From Vesta saturnalis (lineage: Eukaryota > Arthropoda > Insecta > Coleoptera > Lampyridae), in assembly GCA_036346205.1 (NCBI GenBank), contig JARFJB010001819.1, positions 1,015,001-1,079,000 on the forward strand: a stretch of DNA of 64,000 nucleotides. Direction: 5' to 3'. Shown here piece by piece: positions 59,505 through 64,000 of this stretch. Made by a program: the position numbers and the translations under genes. Each line of letters opens with the position of its first letter. Position 1 is the first letter of the stretch. The notes beneath the pieces are model-generated. The model was not told the origin of the DNA. It searched no databases and saw only the letters and a program-made list of their open reading frames with translations.

Positions 59505-59781
59505 TTTTCACATACACACACACACACACACACACACCACACAACAACACACGTACACGTGCATTGCCAGCTCATGAGACGCACACGACAGCAGCACGCA
59601 CACGAAGGTAGCGCACGCAGCATCATGCAGCCAATCTCACGGACCAACGCAATGCACGCACGATCATCCTACACAGCACACGACACGTCAATATCACACA
59701 CGCAATTACTGCATAAATTGCAAACACACGCAACTGACGACACCACACACACACAACACACACACACACACACACACACAC

Positions 59782-59827
<46 letters not shown>
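59367..59827. repeat. CA-rich low-complexity tract ending in (TA)n
   Basis: (CA)n runs at 59367-59540 alternate with imperfect CACG/CATA units. A less regular segment (59541-59750) stays rich in CAC/CACG words, then pure (CA)n (59753-59782) passes into (TA)n (59786-59827). The apparent Thr-His and Val-Cys frames here follow from the repeat. Confidence 0.95.
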
Positions 59828-59831
<4 letters not shown>

Positions 59832-59849
59832 CTAAATTTCCACGGTATT

Positions 59850-60340
59850 CACTATTTTATTTAATTCTTCTGAATTTTCTCCGTGTTTGTTAACGTTTAT
59901 TCTTCTACGTTTCGGTTCCATTTCTTAGAAACCTTTTTCAAGAAATCAAAAACTGTGACATTTAAGGTATATTGATATACTAATATTAGTGTTCTGTATC
60001 ATTAGATTGAGATCTACTGTGACTACGTGTAACAACCATGTCCTCTAGTGTAGAATGATGTACTTCATTATGAGTTATAAAAGTAGCAGGTTGTATAAGA
60101 GTTCATCATCATCCATTTTGTTTAATGAGCGAGTCGTCTATCTATTTCAATGATTTCTCTGATCACTCTTCTTTCTGGAGCGATGAATTTAACTCCGTCA
60201 ATGTTGATTTTATGTCCAGCTTCTATTGTATGACTTGCAAAAGATGATGCTAGAGCTTTTGTCAATCGATAGGTTATGTTCTGTGCTCGTACAAAATTTT
60301 CATTCTGTCCAATCTTCGAAAAATTTCTTGTGTAATTTCA
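59850..60340 (-). pseudogene. possible Penelope-like C-terminal (GIY-YIG-side) fragment and 3' end
   Basis: On the minus strand, YRLTKALASSFASHTIEAGH and KINIDGVKFIAPERRVIREI precede IEIDRRLAH and a stop near 60124. The pattern of S-H-x-x-E-x-x-H, then I-x-A-x-E-R and E-x-I-E-I resembles the end of Penelope-type proteins after their GIY-YIG domain. About 190 bp downstream, CTTGAAAAAGGTTTCTAAGA with CCGAAACGTAG follows, a layout common in arthropod Penelope-like 3' ends. The catalytic regions are absent, so the call is tentative. Confidence 0.4.
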
Positions 60341-60878
60341 ACTTATAGCAACGGTATTTATTCCTTTTCAAGATATTACGACTGTTCTTGGTTCAATATT
60401 CATTTCTTCAGCAATTTTGTAACTGTTGCATGGGAAATTAGTTTTTGCTAAACACACTTGCAATTTCTTGAGTTCGCTTTCATTAAGTTACGACAAAAGC
60501 TACTGATTATCTACAATTATTTAAACACCCACAGCTTTCAAATTTACAAACAGTACGCATAATCTACTTTCTGATGGAATTGCTGTTTAAGGAAAGCAAA
60601 CCTGCCCATTATTTTTGTCAATGCTTCCTGAATAATACTACTTAATAATCTGTATTTTTATTCAGTTGAATACATGAATATTTGTCGGACTTGCAAAACA
60701 CTGATTTTTAATTCTCGTTGAAGTACAATTAAATGTGTCATTGATACTAGCCTACCAAAAGACACATGTATGGTATCAATTTTAGTTTGTTGTGTATTCT
60801 ATCTCACTTAGCACGTGAACTGATTGTACTGTCTTTGTTTTACTTATTTACTTAAGTCAGAGCCACGATATTATTCTA

Positions 60879-60880
<2 letters not shown>

Positions 60881-60929
<49 letters not shown>
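60881..60929. repeat. (TA)n microsatellite
   Basis: A pure AT dinucleotide run of about 49 bp in otherwise unassigned AT-rich sequence. Confidence 0.97.
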
Positions 60930-60932
<3 letters not shown>

Positions 60933-61796
60933 CTTTACGTTTCTGTTGTTTTCCATATTGGTTTTCTTCTGGGTTTGGTCCCACGTTGATTCTCTTCTCT
61001 TGGTATCGACGACGTTTGGCAGAATCACATTTGTCATCAAGTTTTTAGTAACCTTGCTCTACTTCATGTAATACGAATAGAACTAAACTTTTCGTATTCG
61101 TTTAAAAATAGAAAATAAGTAACAGTAGATTCTAAGGTTAAGTTAGTGAAAAAAATTCTACACTCCGACGTTATTTTGTGATTCACTAATTCATACTTCT
61201 GATTATATCAGAAATAATATCTCCATTTCTGAAATTGTTGCGATTAATACACTTTGCTTTACGTATAGCGCGGACAGAAAAATTTTTGGCTCTCCTAGTA
61301 GTCCAAGCTGTTTCTGATAGTTAGAGCTTTGAGCTGAAGCGCATTGATCGATGAAAAGTATAAAATTTTATAGCAAGTCAGTAACTAAATTTTACATCAA
61401 ATTTCGAAAGACAACATAAAATTTAATACGCATTCCTAACGCCTACAGCTCCCGTCCTTTATTTGTGTTTTCTATAACCCAAGGTGATGCTATTGAGATG
61501 GTAAGTGTTTATCAAAACGTGATCTTCAATCCAGGACTCGCAAGGATAAAGTGATTATTTAGGACATTTTAGAAGGTTTGGGAAAATCACAACCCTAAAA
61601 CTGACGATTGAAGTCTGCAAAACACATTTACTATCTCATAATAAAGTTCTAATTAATTAATAATTAAATGCATTAATTAAAACTGTATTGCTTTAAAGTC
61701 GTACATTCGGCTAGATTCGAAAATTTGGAAAATACGAATGTTACAAGACTATGGTCATTGAGTAATGAGTAATGATTAGTAAGAGCCGCAATGTTA
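60930..61796. other. no supported gene
   Basis: AT-rich sequence without recognised coding, repeats or structural RNA. Confidence 0.5.
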
Positions 61797-62970
61797 CGGG
61801 GAGTTTTGTCGATAGAAAATTGCACCGAGAACTAAGCGGCGCGAGTATCACGTGGCCGTCTTTCACTACACGGTCACGGCAGTGACGACACATGATACTC
61901 GCGCTGCCTAATTCTCAGCCCAATTTGCTATCGACAAAACTCCCGGTAAGTTTGCGTCTCTTTACTACATAATTACTCAATGTCATTACTCAATGCTATG
62001 GTTTAAAATTTATAAATAATCGTAAAATATATTCAGATCACTAAACACCAATACATGTACATACACGGTTTGTTATATTTGAAAAAAACTGAACAGAATT
62101 AGTCAAGTAATTAAATGCAGTAATTAAAAATTAATTTTTTTTAAGTATTATTCTGTACTAGTATTACAAAAAGTTAGCAGAACAATGGATTAAAAGTTTG
62201 TAGCTTGTTTTTAATGTTACACGTTTTACTAGATTTAAAAAAAACGTTACAGTCTAAAAAGTGATAGATAATCGTAAAATAAACATAAATTCACTAATTA
62301 GAAGTATGATCTTTGTAGTATATTTGTAGAATAATTGTAAATAATCATAATATCGACATAAAAGTATTTCGGTAATTAAATGCATTAATTAAACATGTAT
62401 TGGTTTTTAAGTCATATGGTTTGCTAGATTTAAAAGATAATAATGGTTTGAAAATTGCTAAATGTTGTCCACATCATTAATTGCAAATAAAATTCACTAA
62501 TTAAAAATGGAGTTTTTTTAAAAGTCACTTGGTCTGTTAGATGTTAAAAACATTAAATAGACTCAGGATAGTAAATCATAAAATAGACATAATTATTCAA
62601 ATAATTAAATGCACTAATTTAAAATCATTGTTTTTTAAGTCACATGATGTGCTAGCATTAGAAAAAGTTAGCAGCATGATGGATCAATAGTTAATAAATA
62701 ATCATAAACTAGACATAAAAGTATTAAGCTAGTTAATTCAATGCATTAATCATGAGTTTATTGCTCCTTTTTTTAAACGTTCTACTAGTAGGACTGGTAA
62801 AAAATGATGAATAATAAAAAATAGACATAACATTATTTATATCGTTAAATTTTAATTAAAAACACTAATTATAAAATTATGACCTTTTTAAGGCTCACGT
62901 TCCACTGGAGTTGGAAATTTTTCCGGAAGAATGGTTTCAAAATTGACAAATAATAATAATATTGACATAA
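61640..62970. repeat. diverged satellite-like tract
   Basis: Loosely repeated words recur in the same order: AATAATCATAAA, GACATAAAAGTATT, TAATTAAATGCATTAATTAA, TTTTTAAGTCACATG and TGCTAGATTTA. The GACATA anchor falls at 62355, 62586, 62712, 62824 and 62963, spacings of about 112-139 bp or twice that. The MITE at 61797 lies within the tract. It reads as an old tandem array with strong divergence between units. Confidence 0.6.
61797..61946. mobile_element. 150-bp palindromic MITE
   Basis: Inverted arms of about 70 bp start CGGGGAGTTTTGTCGATAG on the left and CCGGGAGTTTTGTCGATAG on the right when reverse complemented. They also share GCGAGTATCA(C/T)GTG. TA flanks both sides (61795-96, 61947-48), which fits mobilisation by a Tc1/mariner-type enzyme. 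It has no coding capacity. Confidence 0.88.
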
Positions 62971-63049
62971 AAGTATTCAGATCCGTTTCAAATGCTTTTG
63001 AAATTCCTTTTAAATGACCAGTTAAATGACCAGTAATCATACTCTTACT

Positions 63050-63840
63050 TCCTCTTTAGTGGCACATCTTAAATGTGTTTTAATGACCTAAAATTCGGCT
63101 TCTTTTTCTGCTTTTTACCCCCTTGTCATCTTTTTGAGTCAGTTTTTTAACCACTATTTTTATCATCCTCTTTATAGACCTTATTATCATCTGAGGGCTG
63201 CATACCTCAATGGGGTGTAACTTCAGTATCTTCTTTCCGTGAACCTTTTTGGCTTTCTGCCATCTTGTTCACCGTTTTGCTTACGTGTTCCATGATCTTG
63301 CTTCCGTGTTCCATGATCTTGCTTCCGTGTGTCTTTTTGGCTTAAGTTTCAAAATTGCCTTCTTTTACGGGAACCTGTTTACCCCCTTTTTCTTCAACTT
63401 CTTTTTTTTACCCCTACATCCTAGTGCCTTTTTTCCGCCATCTTACTTTCGTACACTTAAGCCCTTGTTCCAGACTACTCTAAATTGTACAAAAAAATTA
63501 CATTTAAAATCAAACCAATTTTGTGAAATGTTTGATTGACTTAGTAAATTGATGAAATAAGACTGCAGTTAAGTGGCTTAGTTATAAAGTAAATATGAAC
63601 GAAAATGAAAGACAATAAAAACAGTATTAAAATATTATGCGCAATCATGCGCACATGTTCAGCGAAGATAACTATAAACAAAACACGAATAATTAATAAA
63701 TTTAAAGAAATTCTACTGAATGCGACAATATGTTTATATTGCTCGACCAGTTTTGATGTAATATCGTTTTCAAGAGCTTTCAAAAATTGTGACATTTAGG
63801 GAAAAACTCAATAAAAAACCCTAGACGTACCTACCAGATT
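63050..63840. other. pyrimidine-rich stretch with a short tandem repeat; no gene
   Basis: CTT/TTC-rich sequence. A 21-bp unit containing GTTCCATGATCTTGCTTCC is repeated at 63287-63330, giving a repeated short peptide in one frame (63249-63539). No family resemblance is seen. Confidence 0.55.
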
Positions 63841-64000
63841 ATGGATTTAGCATATATATTTTGTGGTTCAAAAATGGCTTGCTCGTTAATTGTAAAGGAT
63901 TCCATACACGTTTTTAAGTATTTGAAGAAACCCGAAGTTTTCTTAAAAAAACTCATCCCGGCTGGGTTTCACTAATTTTATTAGTGTTAAAGATTAGATA
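63750..64000. repeat. dispersed repeat copy 2, carrying the empty ISL2EU target site
   Basis: It matches the flanks of the ISL2EU-like element: TATGGATTTAGCATATATAT-like sequence at 63840, CTTGCTCGTTAATTGTAAAG across the unoccupied site (63879-63897), then GGATTCCATACACG and CACTAATTTTATTAGTGTTA at 63969. It runs off the window end. Confidence 0.75.

Noticed and set aside
59321..59647. Val-Cys-rich and Thr-His-rich frames
   Set aside because: Translation of (CA)n repeats in several frames at once.

Overview
The window looks like a transposon graveyard from an AT-rich animal genome. An arthropod, probably an insect, is the best guess, judging by the element families present: Polinton/Maverick, mariner and DD41D-type transposons, several pogo-like elements, hAT elements of the ZMYM1-like type, a THAP plus YqaJ element, an RTE-like LINE and Penelope-like pieces. 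No host protein-coding gene could be supported. Almost every recognisable coding stretch is a broken transposase or virus-like gene with stops, frameshifts, internal deletions or later insertions. The only structurally intact gene-like feature is one tRNA cloverleaf at 39282-39355 (minus).

Layout. 0.2-0.64 kb is a long GGAGAC/GGACAC hexanucleotide array. 1.8-9.0 kb is a degraded Polinton bounded by inverted terminal repeats; it keeps pieces of protease, capsid, integrase with chromodomain and packaging ATPase genes, and no DNA polymerase was found. 9.3-10 kb is a Crypton-like tyrosine recombinase relic. 10-15 kb and 15.8-18.1 kb have no supported gene. 14.9-15.7 kb is a DD34D mariner relic and 18.1-19.7 kb a first mariner-like element with terminal inverted repeats.

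19.95-27.19 kb is one hAT element split by a foldback element (21.45-22.63 kb) and a pogo element (23.42-26.65 kb). 27.5-29.06 kb is a second mariner-like element. A third, at about 29.06-33.44 kb, has a pogo element (29.44-31.87 kb) inserted in its left inverted repeat. 36.27-39.86 kb is a DD41D element with arms of about 525 bp; it carries a 5'-truncated LINE copy with a 10-bp target duplication and a tRNA-bearing insert flanked by 49-bp direct repeats. 40.5-44.5 kb is a third pogo element. 45.68-46.35 kb is a small relic inside a TA microsatellite.

46.48-53.09 kb is a two-gene element of the ISL2EU/IS4EU type. One gene is YqaJ-nuclease-like, with a visible 351-bp GT-AG intron. The other is a THAP-domain DDE transposase, and the two converge from the terminal inverted repeats. 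A DD41D element sits inside the nuclease gene, and a second foldback copy, itself carrying a palindromic insert, sits inside the transposase gene. A related unoccupied target site lies at 63.88 kb. 53.98-56.48 kb is another mariner-like element with an unidentified insert, 56.6-59.0 kb a second hAT relic, 59.9-60.3 kb a possible Penelope-like 3' end, 61.8 kb a 150-bp palindromic MITE, and 61.6-63.0 kb a diverged satellite-like tract.

The genes do not form a pathway. Their interest lies in the nesting order, which can be read from split reading frames and target-site duplications, and in the Polinton and ISL2EU-like gene sets.
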